A DNA stretch of 64,000 bases from Terasakiella pusilla DSM 6293 (GCF_000688235.1 NZ_JHYO01000019.1:1-64000); one strand, 5' to 3'. Numbered from the stretch's first letter, positions 25,805-33,963 are shown. Program-made: numbers and translations. The notes: generated by a model from the sequence alone, not told the origin.

Positions 25805-27944
25805 TTTCAGTTCCTCCAACACTATTACGTCGGATATGAATCGTCGTTTGGTGTTTGTGACGATTTTGGTCGTTATTTTTGCCTCAATGGTCAGTACCCT
25901 TTACGCGTTGGTTGAAATCAACCAGTCTTTGCGCCCTGAGTTGGAACGAAAAGCCCATGTGACGGCAAATTCCATTCATGAAGACATGAATCGCGCCTTG
26001 GATGCAGGTATTCCATTTGAAAAGATTGCGGGTGTGAAATCCTATCTGGATGGCATCGTGTCCAAATATGACGAGTTTCTCTATATCTACGTCACAACCC
26101 CGCAGGATGAACTGGTCTTTAGAGGCGGCGATGAAGATTTTGTTTTTGATCCGGCCCTGTTGAAAAATGCGTCGCTTGGGGAGACGGAACGGGCAGGGCA
26201 AGAAGATGTGCTGGGCCATTTCAGCAATGGGTTTATGCAGTTGTTGTCCCTGACGCCGTTTTTTGGGGATCATCAACGCGATGTTCTGACCGCACCGATC
26301 GAACTGAAGTATGATGGGCAGGTCTATGGCAAGATTTACATCGGTCTGGACGGTTACTTCATTCGGGGGGAATTGACCAATGTGTTTTTTGACATCTTGA
26401 TCATTCTTGTCACGGTGGTTCTGGTTTCATTTGAGTTTATTCTGGTCATGGTGATGATGAACGTCTCCCTGCCGATTTTCAAAGTGGAAGAAATTTTACG
26501 TAAGCAATCCAACAGCGATTTTGGCCGGATTTCCCATACCAAACGATGGGGGGACGAGATCAATAACCTGATTACTCTCTTGAACAATACGTCCGTTGAT
26601 TTGCAGGAAAGGTACAAGCGTTTGCATGAACGCGTCTTTTCCAAAGATGCCGGGGCTGCGCGGGAGTTTGAAAAGCTGGGAAAACGGTTTAACTTGCAAG
26701 GAATGCTGATGTCATCGGGCAGTCAGGCAAGTGTTATTGATGCGCGTATTCCGTTGTTTGTGTTTTCCTTTGCGGAAGAATTGCAAAAGTCCTTTATGCC
26801 GCTGTATGTGGATGAGCTTTATCGCCCTGTCCTTGGATTGTCGCGCGATATGATCATCGGCTTGCCTATTGCGATCTTTATGTTTGTGATTGCGGCAATT
26901 ACACCCTTCGCCGGCAGTTGGGCAGATAAGTTTGGCAACAAGCGTTTGTTCTTGTTCGGGTTATTTCCGGCCATTACGGGGTATATCGGGTGTGCGCTGG
27001 CAAATGATATTTATGACGTGCTGGTCTGGCGCAGTTCAACAGCCATCGGCTACGCGATCATCACCATTTCCTGTCAGGGCTATATCGCCGCTGTTGTTTC
27101 CAAGGAAAATCGCGCCAAGGGGATGGCGGTTTTTGTGGGCGTGTTGATGAGTGCGACCATGTGCGGTACGGCGATTGGTGGGATTATTGCGGATCGGATT
27201 GGTTATCACCCCGTGTTTTTCATCAGTGCTGTCTTTGCGGCCTGTGCGGGCCTGTTGGCATGGCGCATGTTGTCATCGGATGTACGCGATGAAAAGCAAC
27301 AGGTAGCGACCGAGATCGGAGCGTCGAAAAAGCCCTCTGCGATGCGTGTCCTGATTAAAAATACCAGATTTGTTGCGCTTGTCGCGTTTTGTGCGATCCC
27401 GACAAAGATCGTTTTGACAGGCTTTTTCTATTACCTCATCCCGCTTTATTTGGTCAGTCTCGGCACTTCAACGGCTGAAACCGGACGGATTATGATGCTT
27501 TATTCTTTTATCATCATTCCGATCAGTCCGATTGCAGCCCGCTTTGTCGATCGCACGCAAAAGGTTAAGGAACTTGTGGTGTTCGGATCGCTCTTCTCCG
27601 GTCTGTTGCTGGTGGTCTTTTCTTATTACGAAACCGTGTGGGCGTTGGTGGCTGCTGTTGCGTTGCTTGGGGTCGCGCACGGCATCATCAAGGCACCGCT
27701 GATTGCCGCCGTCATGGAGGCTTGTGAGGACGAAAAAGACGTCGGGCGCACACAGGTTCTTGGTATTTTACGCACCTCTGAACGGGTGGGGTCGGTTATG
27801 GGACCGTTGCTGATTGGGGCATTGTTGTCCTTTACGAGTTATGCAGGTGCAATGGGCATGCTGGGTGGGTTGATCCTTGTGATCACGCTCGCCATGTTTT
27901 TCATTTTTAATAATTCCGCCGTCAAACAGACAGCAGAAGGGTAA
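25797..27944 (+). CDS. Sensor domain fused to MFS transporter (sensor D)
   Basis: This 715-residue protein has an N-terminal sensor module: TM1 (18-38), a periplasmic domain with NRALDAGIPFEKI and YDEFLYIYVT, TM2 (197-222) and a HAMP/coiled-coil linker. From about 315 to 710 it is a full major facilitator transporter. The MFS motif A GSWADKFGNKRLFLFG is intact near 373-388, and a related loop in the second half is AARFVDRTQKVKELVVFG. Joining a two-TM sensor to a 12-TM carrier is unusual; it suggests ligand-gated transport or a transporter used as a receptor. It is in the sensor operon after sensor C and before a periplasmic binding protein. Confidence 0.8.
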   Translation: MNDFSSSNTITSDMNRRLVFVTILVVIFASMVSTLYALVEINQSLRPELERKAHVTANSIHEDMNRALDAGIPFEKIAGVKSYLDGIVSKYDEFLYIYVTTPQDELVFRGGDEDFVFDPALLKNASLGETERAGQEDVLGHFSNGFMQLLSLTPFFGDHQRDVLTAPIELKYDGQVYGKIYIGLDGYFIRGELTNVFFDILIILVTVVLVSFEFILVMVMMNVSLPIFKVEEILRKQSNSDFGRISHTKRWGDEINNLITLLNNTSVDLQERYKRLHERVFSKDAGAAREFEKLGKRFNLQGMLMSSGSQASVIDARIPLFVFSFAEELQKSFMPLYVDELYRPVLGLSRDMIIGLPIAIFMFVIAAITPFAGSWADKFGNKRLFLFGLFPAITGYIGCALANDIYDVLVWRSSTAIGYAIITISCQGYIAAVVSKENRAKGMAVFVGVLMSATMCGTAIGGIIADRIGYHPVFFISAVFAACAGLLAWRMLSSDVRDEKQQVATEIGASKKPSAMRVLIKNTRFVALVAFCAIPTKIVLTGFFYYLIPLYLVSLGTSTAETGRIMMLYSFIIIPISPIAARFVDRTQKVKELVVFGSLFSGLLLVVFSYYETVWALVAAVALLGVAHGIIKAPLIAAVMEACEDEKDVGRTQVLGILRTSERVGSVMGPLLIGALLSFTSYAGAMGMLGGLILVITLAMFFIFNNSAVKQTAEG

Positions 27945-27950
27945 GTAACT

Positions 27951-28952
27951 ATGTTGAAACGAATTTTCTTTTCCCTTTTCCTCGGTATGGTCCTGACGTT
28001 GCCAAGTCTGGATGCGATGGCAAAGACCAAGCAGATTTATATGGTCGTCTGGCGCGGCTGTGAGGATGCTTGCCGTGGCTTTAAAGAATATTTTTCCGAA
28101 CGTGGACTGGATGTGGAAATTACGGTACGAGACGCCAATAGAGATAAAGATGTTTTGGCTGATTTCGTGACAGAAGCGATGGAGATCAAGCCTGACCTTG
28201 TGGTGACATGGGGGACATCGACGTCGCGGGGGATGATTGGCCCCTACGATACCGAGACACCAGAAAAGTTTCTTTCCGGGATTCCCTCCTTGTTTATGAT
28301 CGTTGCCGATCCTGTCGGAGCTAAGCTGATTCGCGAATATAGCAGCTCCGGACGGGAATTTGTCACCGGAACGCACAACCGAGTGCCCGAAGATGTGCAA
28401 ATTCGGGCCATCCAAACTTACCTAAAAGCCGACCGGATCGGGTTGGCTTACAATAATGACGAATTGAACTCGGTGTTAAATGCGCAAAAACTGCAAAAAT
28501 TGGCGGATGAGCTGGGGTTTGAGCTGGTTGCAAAGGCGGTAAGTGTTGATGAAAATGGACAGCCGGACAAGCAATCTTTAGTGACGATGGTTGATGAATT
28601 TAAAAAGGAAAAGGTCGATATCATTTATGTCGGCTCCAGCTCATTTATAACTTCTAATCGAGATATTTTTACGCAAGCGGCGCTAGATGCCCGTATTCCG
28701 GTGGCTGCGGGGAGCGAGATTTTTGTTCGTAATTCACATGCATTACTTGCAGTTGCGAACAGGTATTACAATATTGGGCAACTGGCTGGCCTTCAGGCCG
28801 AGCAGGTGATCTTCAAAGGTAAGAAGCCGATCGACGTAGAAGTGCGATCTTTGTCCAGATATTCCTTTATAATCAATATGGATACTGCTAGAAAGTTGGA
28901 AAAATTTCCCCCAATTCAATTGCTAAGGTTTGCGGATTTGGTGAATAAGTAA
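27951..28952 (+). CDS. Orphan ABC-type periplasmic binding protein (TrpX-like)
   Basis: This 333-residue protein has a signal peptide (hydrophobic 3-20, cleavage after DAMA) and the fold pattern of TrpX-like substrate-binding proteins: VVTWGTSTSRGM, GIPSLFMIVADPVGAKL, DRIGLAYNNDELNS and VPVAAGSE-like segments. No permease or ATPase lies nearby, so it is an orphan binding protein. It is 6 bp after the sensor-MFS gene and is the last gene of the operon. Presenting a ligand to one of the membrane sensors is a plausible role, analogous in principle to LuxP with LuxQ. The ligand is unknown. Confidence 0.78.
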   Translation: MLKRIFFSLFLGMVLTLPSLDAMAKTKQIYMVVWRGCEDACRGFKEYFSERGLDVEITVRDANRDKDVLADFVTEAMEIKPDLVVTWGTSTSRGMIGPYDTETPEKFLSGIPSLFMIVADPVGAKLIREYSSSGREFVTGTHNRVPEDVQIRAIQTYLKADRIGLAYNNDELNSVLNAQKLQKLADELGFELVAKAVSVDENGQPDKQSLVTMVDEFKKEKVDIIYVGSSSFITSNRDIFTQAALDARIPVAAGSEIFVRNSHALLAVANRYYNIGQLAGLQAEQVIFKGKKPIDVEVRSLSRYSFIINMDTARKLEKFPPIQLLRFADLVNK

Positions 28953-29019
28953 CCTGGAATTAATCAAAGAATAAATCTGTAGATTATATAAGCGTAATGT
29001 TTGTATATCTTTACAAGTG

Positions 29020-29047
29020 TTGTGCGAAATTTTATACTTTCGCACAA
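29020..29047. repeat. Perfect inverted repeat upstream of the ECF sigma gene
   Basis: TTGTGCGAA (29020-29028) is exactly complementary to TTCGCACAA (29039-29047), with a 10-nt AT-rich loop. It lies 44 bp before the sigma gene and after the sensor operon. There is no T tract on the plus strand, so an operator is as likely as a terminator. Confidence 0.5.
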
Positions 29048-29090
29048 TAAAAAAATAGGCGTTCCTCGAAATCGGGCAGTTTCGTAACAT

Positions 29091-29657
29091 ATGTTGTGTG
29101 AGCAAAAGCATACTCAGGATGATTCAGCTTTAGTGAAAGCTGCAGCACTTGGCGATTCTGACGCGCTGGAGGTTTTGTTTATTCAAAATCGCGAAAAGCT
29201 GATCCGATTTGTGCAATCTAAAACAGGTGCACAGGACGAGGTGGAAGATCTGGTTCAGGAGACGTTTATCCAAGCGCAACTGAGTATCCAGAAATTTCAG
29301 GGGAATTCTAAATTCTCTACGTGGCTCATTGGGATATCGTACAATATTATTCGAAACTACCTGAGCCGTAGTGTCCACAAGAAGTATGATTTTGTCGGTG
29401 GTGAATATCTCGATCAAATTCAGGACACGCGTAAAACGCCGGAGCAGGAGAATAAGGCGAAAGAACTTATGACTTCTCTGAATGATGCGCTTGCCAATTT
29501 ACCTAGCGATTCCAAAGATATGATCCTCTCCATTAGTGTGGACGGACAGACTTATGAAGAAGTGGCGCAACGTCACGGATGCTCTGTTTCAGCACTTAAA
29601 AGTAGAATTTTTCGCGTCAGGCAGGCGCTGCGCCAGCAAATGCAAGACCATTTGTAA
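29091..29657 (+). CDS. ECF-type RNA polymerase sigma factor of the T3SS island
   Basis: This 188-residue protein is an extracytoplasmic-function sigma factor. Region 2 includes DLVQETFIQAQ and NSKFSTWLIGISYNIIRNYLSR (about 57-98). Region 4 has the helix-turn-helix QTYEEVAQRHGCSVSALKSR (about 152-171). Its gene lies between the sensor operon and the secretion operons. A common ECF-like promoter (GAAAC-N15-GTTAC) precedes eight transcription units of the island, but not this gene. The partner-switch proteins at 35478-36236 are the likely controllers, as with BtrS and BtrW in Bordetella. The ATG lacks a visible ribosome site and lies inside the palindrome AACATATGTT; TTG 29094 is an alternative. 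Confidence 0.88.
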   Translation: MLCEQKHTQDDSALVKAAALGDSDALEVLFIQNREKLIRFVQSKTGAQDEVEDLVQETFIQAQLSIQKFQGNSKFSTWLIGISYNIIRNYLSRSVHKKYDFVGGEYLDQIQDTRKTPEQENKAKELMTSLNDALANLPSDSKDMILSISVDGQTYEEVAQRHGCSVSALKSRIFRVRQALRQQMQDHL

Positions 29658-29686
29658 AAATATTGAAATTTACGGCATATTTTTTA

Positions 29687-29711
29687 GAAACTTTCCTATA
29701 TAAAGCGTTAC
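29687..29711 (+). promoter_or_regulatory. ECF-type promoter P3
   Basis: GAAAC (29687-29691), 15 bp, GTTAC (29707-29711), an exact match to the island consensus, 53 bp before the gene at 29765. Confidence 0.75.
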
Positions 29712-29764
29712 TAAGAACAATGTATGGCCTCGAATTGTCATGCTTCGAGAAATAAAACAAATGG

Positions 29765-30481
29765 ATGTCTATTTTGATCAATATCAATCATAGACCGCAG
29801 ATAGTGCCGTCCAATACTCAGGACGTTGAGGGCTCGAATAACGTTGCTGCTTCCCAGAATGCGCAGGCGAAAAGTGTGTCTAAATCACCGCCGCCGGTTA
29901 TGGAGAACGCAAACCTGCGCCCTTCGGGTGGTATTCCGACACAGGTCCGCGATGTCGTACCGCAACCGCTTGGCGCGTTTGACGCACAAGCCCTGAATGC
30001 TGCCTTGTCAAAGCTGGATGGGGCACCCCAGACGTCGTCGGTAGGCCAACCTGCACAAAATCCTGTCAACGTGGACGAGTTACTAGCCCCGTTTTTGTCG
30101 TTGCGGGAGCAAGTGGAAGGGGGGCAGGGTAATCCACAGCTTGTCAACTGGATGCGTGATCTGGATGTGAATACGGGGGATGTGTCCGCCCTGAATGCAT
30201 CAGTGTTGCAAACTCCGTTGATGAAGGTGCTGGATGGTCCAAAACTCCAAGCTGCTTTTGACGAGCTGGCAGACAAAATGGCAGAGGCTTTGGAAGCCAA
30301 GGGGATGGACCCGCTAGAAGCAGGCGCTATTGCAATGGCGTCGTCTCAAATCCATATGACATCAATGCTGGTTGGCGCCGTGTTCGGTGTACCAGGTGGG
30401 GCTGATCTTCAGCAAGATATAGCGGATCAATTGAACGCCCTTGAAGGACGTCTTGCCGATCTCTTGCAAAACAAGGGTTGA
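29765..30481 (+). CDS. Unrecognised T3SS-regulon protein, candidate secreted substrate
   Basis: This 238-residue protein matches no family I recognise. The first 90 residues are polar and rich in S, N, Q, P and A (low complexity, likely disordered), as in many type III substrates. The C-terminal half is helical, with DELADKMAEALEAKGMDPLEAGAIAMASS, a short hydrophobic segment (MTSMLVGAVFGVPGG) and a final amphipathic helix. It is a single-gene unit with its own exact ECF-type promoter, between the sigma gene and the translocator operon. It could be a secreted regulator, a ruler-like protein or an effector. Confidence 0.55.
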   Translation: MSILININHRPQIVPSNTQDVEGSNNVAASQNAQAKSVSKSPPPVMENANLRPSGGIPTQVRDVVPQPLGAFDAQALNAALSKLDGAPQTSSVGQPAQNPVNVDELLAPFLSLREQVEGGQGNPQLVNWMRDLDVNTGDVSALNASVLQTPLMKVLDGPKLQAAFDELADKMAEALEAKGMDPLEAGAIAMASSQIHMTSMLVGAVFGVPGGADLQQDIADQLNALEGRLADLLQNKG

Positions 30482-30524
30482 TGAACCGCCCATCTTTTTT
30501 CTTGGAATTTATTTCGCCTTTTAA

Positions 30525-30549
30525 GAAACCCATCGGCCTTTCTCGTTAC
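30525..30549 (+). promoter_or_regulatory. ECF-type promoter P6 (tip/translocator operon)
   Basis: GAAAC (30525-30529), 15 bp, GTTAC (30545-30549), an exact match to the consensus, upstream of the LcrG-like gene and the tip/translocator operon. Confidence 0.75.
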
Positions 30550-30635
30550 ATATAAACAACAGCAAAGCGTAAGTGATGATGATCCGGATCGCAAATTGTT
30601 GATGTTTATTAATTAGGTTAATGAGGAGACTGAAT

Positions 30636-30950
30636 GTGTTGAATCAAGAAAGCGGAATGATTGACGAAAAGTGGGTTGCAGAAATAGATGAAGCCATCAA
30701 ACAGGCTGAATCCACTGAAAAATCAACAGAGCATTTATTTCAGGAAATGGGTATCTCACGCACGCAGTTGGGTGAGGCGATTGAGCGCGCCCGCAGCGAA
30801 ATGTCTGCGGATGAATTGAAGGCGGTTGAAGAAGAAAACCGCAAGATTGATGAAGCCGTGCAAGCTGAAGCTGATCGCATGGAAGCCCAAAACCGTTTCA
30901 ACAAACCTGCAAAACGTTCCGCGCGTCGCGGTTCTCGCATGTCCGTTTAA
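30636..30950 (+). CDS. LcrG/PcrG-like tip chaperone and secretion regulator
   Basis: This small, highly charged helical protein (104 residues from GTG 30636) has the layout of LcrG/PcrG: an N-terminal helix (EIDEAIKQAES), a middle segment LFQEMGISRTQLGEAIERA, an acidic helix and a basic C-terminal tail (PAKRSARRGSR). LcrG binds the needle-tip protein and restrains secretion from the cytoplasm. Gene order supports this, because the next genes are two tip-like proteins, a SycD chaperone and both translocators, as in lcrGVH-yopBD. The frame is open from ATG 30621, but its second and third codons (AGGAGA) look like the ribosome site for GTG 30636. Confidence 0.65.
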   Translation: MLNQESGMIDEKWVAEIDEAIKQAESTEKSTEHLFQEMGISRTQLGEAIERARSEMSADELKAVEEENRKIDEAVQAEADRMEAQNRFNKPAKRSARRGSRMSV

Positions 30951-30965
30951 GGGAAGGAAGTTAAG

Positions 30966-31505
30966 ATGGTAGATGCAGTCGGAAGTTCAGGTATTGTATA
31001 TGGCGCCTCCCAAAGTCAGGGTGACTTTGATGTGGGCACGTTGATGATGATGTTGTCGCTGGAACGTGCGGATAGTCTGGAAAGCCAGTTGAAAGATCAG
31101 GCCAATCAGATGAAAAACATCAATGACGAAATTAAAATGGCCAACCATTTTATGGCAGAAGCGCGCCGTTTGAAAGAGTCTGCCGGTGACGAGGTCAGCA
31201 ACGAGTCAAGTGCGACACCGTTTAAGATGGCAGATGGGACAACCGTGACCATGACAGAATTCTTCAAGTCGCGCGGTGTGTCCAAAGATACGACGGGTAA
31301 CGATACCAAGCATAACAAGGGCGAGTGGGATGTGAATATTGAACACATCAAAACCCACGCTGATAGCCTGAACAGTACGTCGCAGCTAGAAATGATCCGG
31401 TTGCAAAGTTTGATGAACAAACGCAATCAGGCTTTCGAAATGGCAAGTAACGTCATGAATAAGCTGTCCGGTGTCATGGATAAGATTATTGGCAACATGC
31501 GTTAA
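30966..31505 (+). CDS. Needle-tip / needle-extension protein 1 (SctA-like)
   Basis: This 179-residue protein occupies the position of LcrV but is much shorter, closer in size to EspA/SseB/Bsp22-type needle-extension proteins. The N-terminal helix has GTLMMMLSLERADSLESQL. The C-terminal helix has LEMIRLQSLMNKRNQAFEM and ends in IIGNMR, resembling the C-terminus of the needle subunit. N- and C-terminal helices forming a coiled coil are the known architecture of tip proteins. The middle carries one PFKMADGTTVTM module. It is followed by a paralogue with near-identical ends. Whether it forms a pentameric tip or a filament cannot be read from sequence. Confidence 0.7.
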   Translation: MVDAVGSSGIVYGASQSQGDFDVGTLMMMLSLERADSLESQLKDQANQMKNINDEIKMANHFMAEARRLKESAGDEVSNESSATPFKMADGTTVTMTEFFKSRGVSKDTTGNDTKHNKGEWDVNIEHIKTHADSLNSTSQLEMIRLQSLMNKRNQAFEMASNVMNKLSGVMDKIIGNMR

Positions 31506-31546
31506 GTGTTGCCTAAGCTGAAATTGAAAATGGGAGGTCGAGAGAG

Positions 31547-32353
31547 ATGAGCGATCCAATCGGTGGCCTGAGTGGCTCAGGAATAGTATATGGTGCGTCT
31601 CAAAGTCAGGGTGACTTTGATGTTGGGACGTTGATGATGATGTTGTCATTGGAACGTGCGGACAGTCTGGAAGGTCAGTTGAAAGATCAGGCCAATCAGA
31701 TGAAGCAGGTCAATGAACAAATCAAAATGACCAATTTTTTCATGGCGGAAGCGCGTGGCATCAAGGATGAAGCCGGCACCTATTCCCAAGAAAAAGCCAT
31801 GTACGATCATTTTATGGGGGAAGCGCAGGAGTTCCGTGGCAAGGTCGCGGGGGGCGGCTGGAACAAACATGGCGATACCGAACCCTTTACCATGCCAAAT
31901 GGTGAAAAAGTCACCATGCAGGAATGGGCCGATAATCGCGGTATCTCTCTCAAGGACTGGGTTGATAATGGCGATGACATTCATCAGGCCGGGGAATGGG
32001 ACATCCTGATCAAAAACTTTAAAGCTTATGGTGACGATCTTCAGCCGCCCTCGCCGCGGGAATTTACCATGGCAGATGGCACAACGGTTTCCATGGCGGA
32101 TTGGGCGAAAGAAAATAACCTGCCCGTTGGTAATGGCATCTCCAAAGGGGAGTATGGTGTTAGCGAACAGGATTGGGATTCAGCCATTGAGCATATGAAA
32201 ACCCATGCAGATGGTCTGAATAGCACATCTCAGTTGGAAATGATCCGTCTGCAAAGTTTGATGAACAAACGTAATCAAGCGTTTGAAATGAGCAGCAATA
32301 TCATGAATAAACTGTCCGGTGTAATGGACAAAGTGATCAGCAACATGCGCTAG
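31547..32353 (+). CDS. Needle-tip / needle-extension protein 2, with duplicated internal module
   Basis: This 268-residue paralogue of the preceding gene is almost identical over the first 65 and last 50 residues but has a longer middle. The middle contains two copies of a module of the form EPFTMPNGEKVTMQEWADNR and REFTMADGTTVSMADWAKEN, where paralogue 1 has one. An added helix (SQEKAMYDHFMGEAQEF) extends the N-terminal coil. It ends in VISNMR. GGGAGG precedes the ATG. The two products could form a mixed tip or alternative extensions. They are most likely the product of tandem duplication followed by divergence of the exposed middle domain. Confidence 0.7.
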   Translation: MSDPIGGLSGSGIVYGASQSQGDFDVGTLMMMLSLERADSLEGQLKDQANQMKQVNEQIKMTNFFMAEARGIKDEAGTYSQEKAMYDHFMGEAQEFRGKVAGGGWNKHGDTEPFTMPNGEKVTMQEWADNRGISLKDWVDNGDDIHQAGEWDILIKNFKAYGDDLQPPSPREFTMADGTTVSMADWAKENNLPVGNGISKGEYGVSEQDWDSAIEHMKTHADGLNSTSQLEMIRLQSLMNKRNQAFEMSSNIMNKLSGVMDKVISNMR

Positions 32354-32408
32354 GCTGCGCGATTTATCCGCGCAAGCCTGTGCAAATATACGTGATTAAG
32401 GAAAGAAC

Positions 32409-32891
32409 ATGTCAGAAGTCGAATTGAACGAAGAAGAGTTGGGCCAAATCATTGATCAGTTGCTGAGTGGCGAAAAGACGCTTGGCGATATCCGTGGCCT
32501 GACGACACAGGAAATTGAGGCAATCTACACGGTTGCGTACAATCTGTTTGAAAATGCCAAATATCAGGATGCGTTGAAAGTGTTTGGTTTTTTGTGCCTC
32601 TATTCTCATCTGGACAAGCGCTTTTGGTTGGGTGCGGCAGCCTGTCATCAGCAACTTAAAAATTTCGCTGAAGCGGTTGATGCCTATTCCATGACTGCCG
32701 TTCTGGATGTGGAAGACCCGACCCCGTCTTTGCAGGCAGCCATGTGCTACTTGTCCATGGGCAATCTTGATAAGGCCGAAAGTGGTTGTGAATCTGCGAT
32801 CCATTGGTCCGGTGAAAATGTTGCTCATGCGGCGACGAAAGCACGTGCAGAAGCTCTGTTGAGCGTTGTACGCGAGCAAAAGGGGGCATGA
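32409..32891 (+). CDS. SycD/LcrH-type TPR chaperone of translocators
   Basis: This 160-residue protein is a class II type III chaperone with about three tetratricopeptide repeats. The first has AIYTVAYNLFENAKYQDALKVF, then CLYSHLDKRFWLGAAACHQQ, then ALQAAMCYLSMGNLDKAE-like sequence; these match SycD/LcrH/PcrH closely. Such chaperones keep both translocators soluble before export. The two translocator genes follow immediately, the first starting 1 bp after this stop. Confidence 0.9.
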   Translation: MSEVELNEEELGQIIDQLLSGEKTLGDIRGLTTQEIEAIYTVAYNLFENAKYQDALKVFGFLCLYSHLDKRFWLGAAACHQQLKNFAEAVDAYSMTAVLDVEDPTPSLQAAMCYLSMGNLDKAESGCESAIHWSGENVAHAATKARAEALLSVVREQKGA

Positions 32892-32892
32892 T

Positions 32893-33963
32893 ATGTCCGG
32901 TATTAATGTTAATAGTGGTGGGGGCGTCAATCCCAACCTGACAACACAATCTCTTGATGAAACCCAATCGGTCGAGCGGACGCAGGGACCAAAAGGCTCT
33001 GTTACTCAGGCGCAGGTGGCAACAACAATGCCGGGCGGGGCAGGGGCCAGCGGTTCTTTACCTAAATTGGCAGAACCCGGTATGACGGGTGATCAGGCCG
33101 CGCTGCTTCTGTTGGAAATTCGCAGCAAATTGAGCGAAGAAACCATCAATACCTCTAAAGAATCAATCGAAGCGGATAAGTCTAAAAAAGAAGACCAGCA
33201 CGCTGAAGCCATCAAAAAGCTGGAAGAAGCAGCCAAGTCTGCCGAAAAAGCTGAGAAAGCCGGTGTCTTTGGTAAAGTCTTTGGCTGGATCGCAACGGCG
33301 GCTTTGGCGATTGCAGGGGCGGCCTTGATTGCGACAGGTGGCGGTGCGGCCGCTGGCGGGATTATGTTGGCGTTGGCGGTGGATAGTGCATTACGCATGT
33401 CCGGTGCCTACGAAGCATTGGGCAACGCCGTCGGCGGCGATGTTGGCGAGGTGATGAAAGGGGGCGTTGTTGGTGGCTTGACCACAGGCATTGCAAAAGG
33501 TCTGGAAGCCTTGGGCATGGATGAAACAGCGGCCAATATTGTGGCTGGTATTGCGATTACGGTCGTGATCGTCGCGGTCACATGGGGCGCGGGTAGCGGC
33601 GGTGCGGTTACGAACGCAACGGCGCAAGCTACAGCGCAGGCAACGCAAGCAGCAGCAAAAGCTGCGCAGGTTGCGGGCACAATCGCTAAAGCGTCCAGCA
33701 TGGTTTCGGCAGCGTCTACCATCGGGGGATCTGTTTCCAGTATGGCAAAGGCGTCTTATGAGAAAGATGCGACAGACTCGCGTGCAGAACATCTCAAGCT
33801 TCAGGCAATGATCGCTAAGATGCAAAGCCAAATGGAAGAAGAGACCGACCGCATCAAGAAAGTGGTTGAGGAACTGGAAGAGTCAGTTTCGACCGTAATG
33901 GATATTTTGTCCAGTCAGGACAGTTCAACGGGTCAGCTTGTTGGCCAGATGAACAAAGCGTAA
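32893..33963 (+). CDS. sctE: SctE major translocator (YopB/BopB-like)
   Basis: This 356-residue protein is the larger pore-forming translocator. It has a polar N-terminus with the chaperone-binding region, a coiled coil (residues about 85-125, ESIEADKSKKEDQHAEAI), a strongly hydrophobic hairpin in the middle (WIATAALAIAGAALIATGGGAAAGG and GIAITVVIVAVTWGAGSG), and a C-terminal coiled coil. This matches YopB/PopB/BopB layout. ATG 32893 follows AGGGGG and replaces an upstream in-frame ATG at 32866 inside sycD. It inserts into the host membrane with SctB to form the translocation pore. Confidence 0.88.
   Translation: MSGINVNSGGGVNPNLTTQSLDETQSVERTQGPKGSVTQAQVATTMPGGAGASGSLPKLAEPGMTGDQAALLLLEIRSKLSEETINTSKESIEADKSKKEDQHAEAIKKLEEAAKSAEKAEKAGVFGKVFGWIATAALAIAGAALIATGGGAAAGGIMLALAVDSALRMSGAYEALGNAVGGDVGEVMKGGVVGGLTTGIAKGLEALGMDETAANIVAGIAITVVIVAVTWGAGSGGAVTNATAQATAQATQAAAKAAQVAGTIAKASSMVSAASTIGGSVSSMAKASYEKDATDSRAEHLKLQAMIAKMQSQMEEETDRIKKVVEELEESVSTVMDILSSQDSSTGQLVGQMNKA

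Noticed and set aside
28923..29111. Small reverse frame upstream of the sigma gene
   Set aside because: Low-complexity AT-rich region that overlaps both flanking genes; no supporting motif.
30966..32353. Repeated sequence as a possible CRISPR or mobile repeat
   Set aside because: The repeats are the conserved ends of two paralogous tip genes, in frame and at protein-coding positions.
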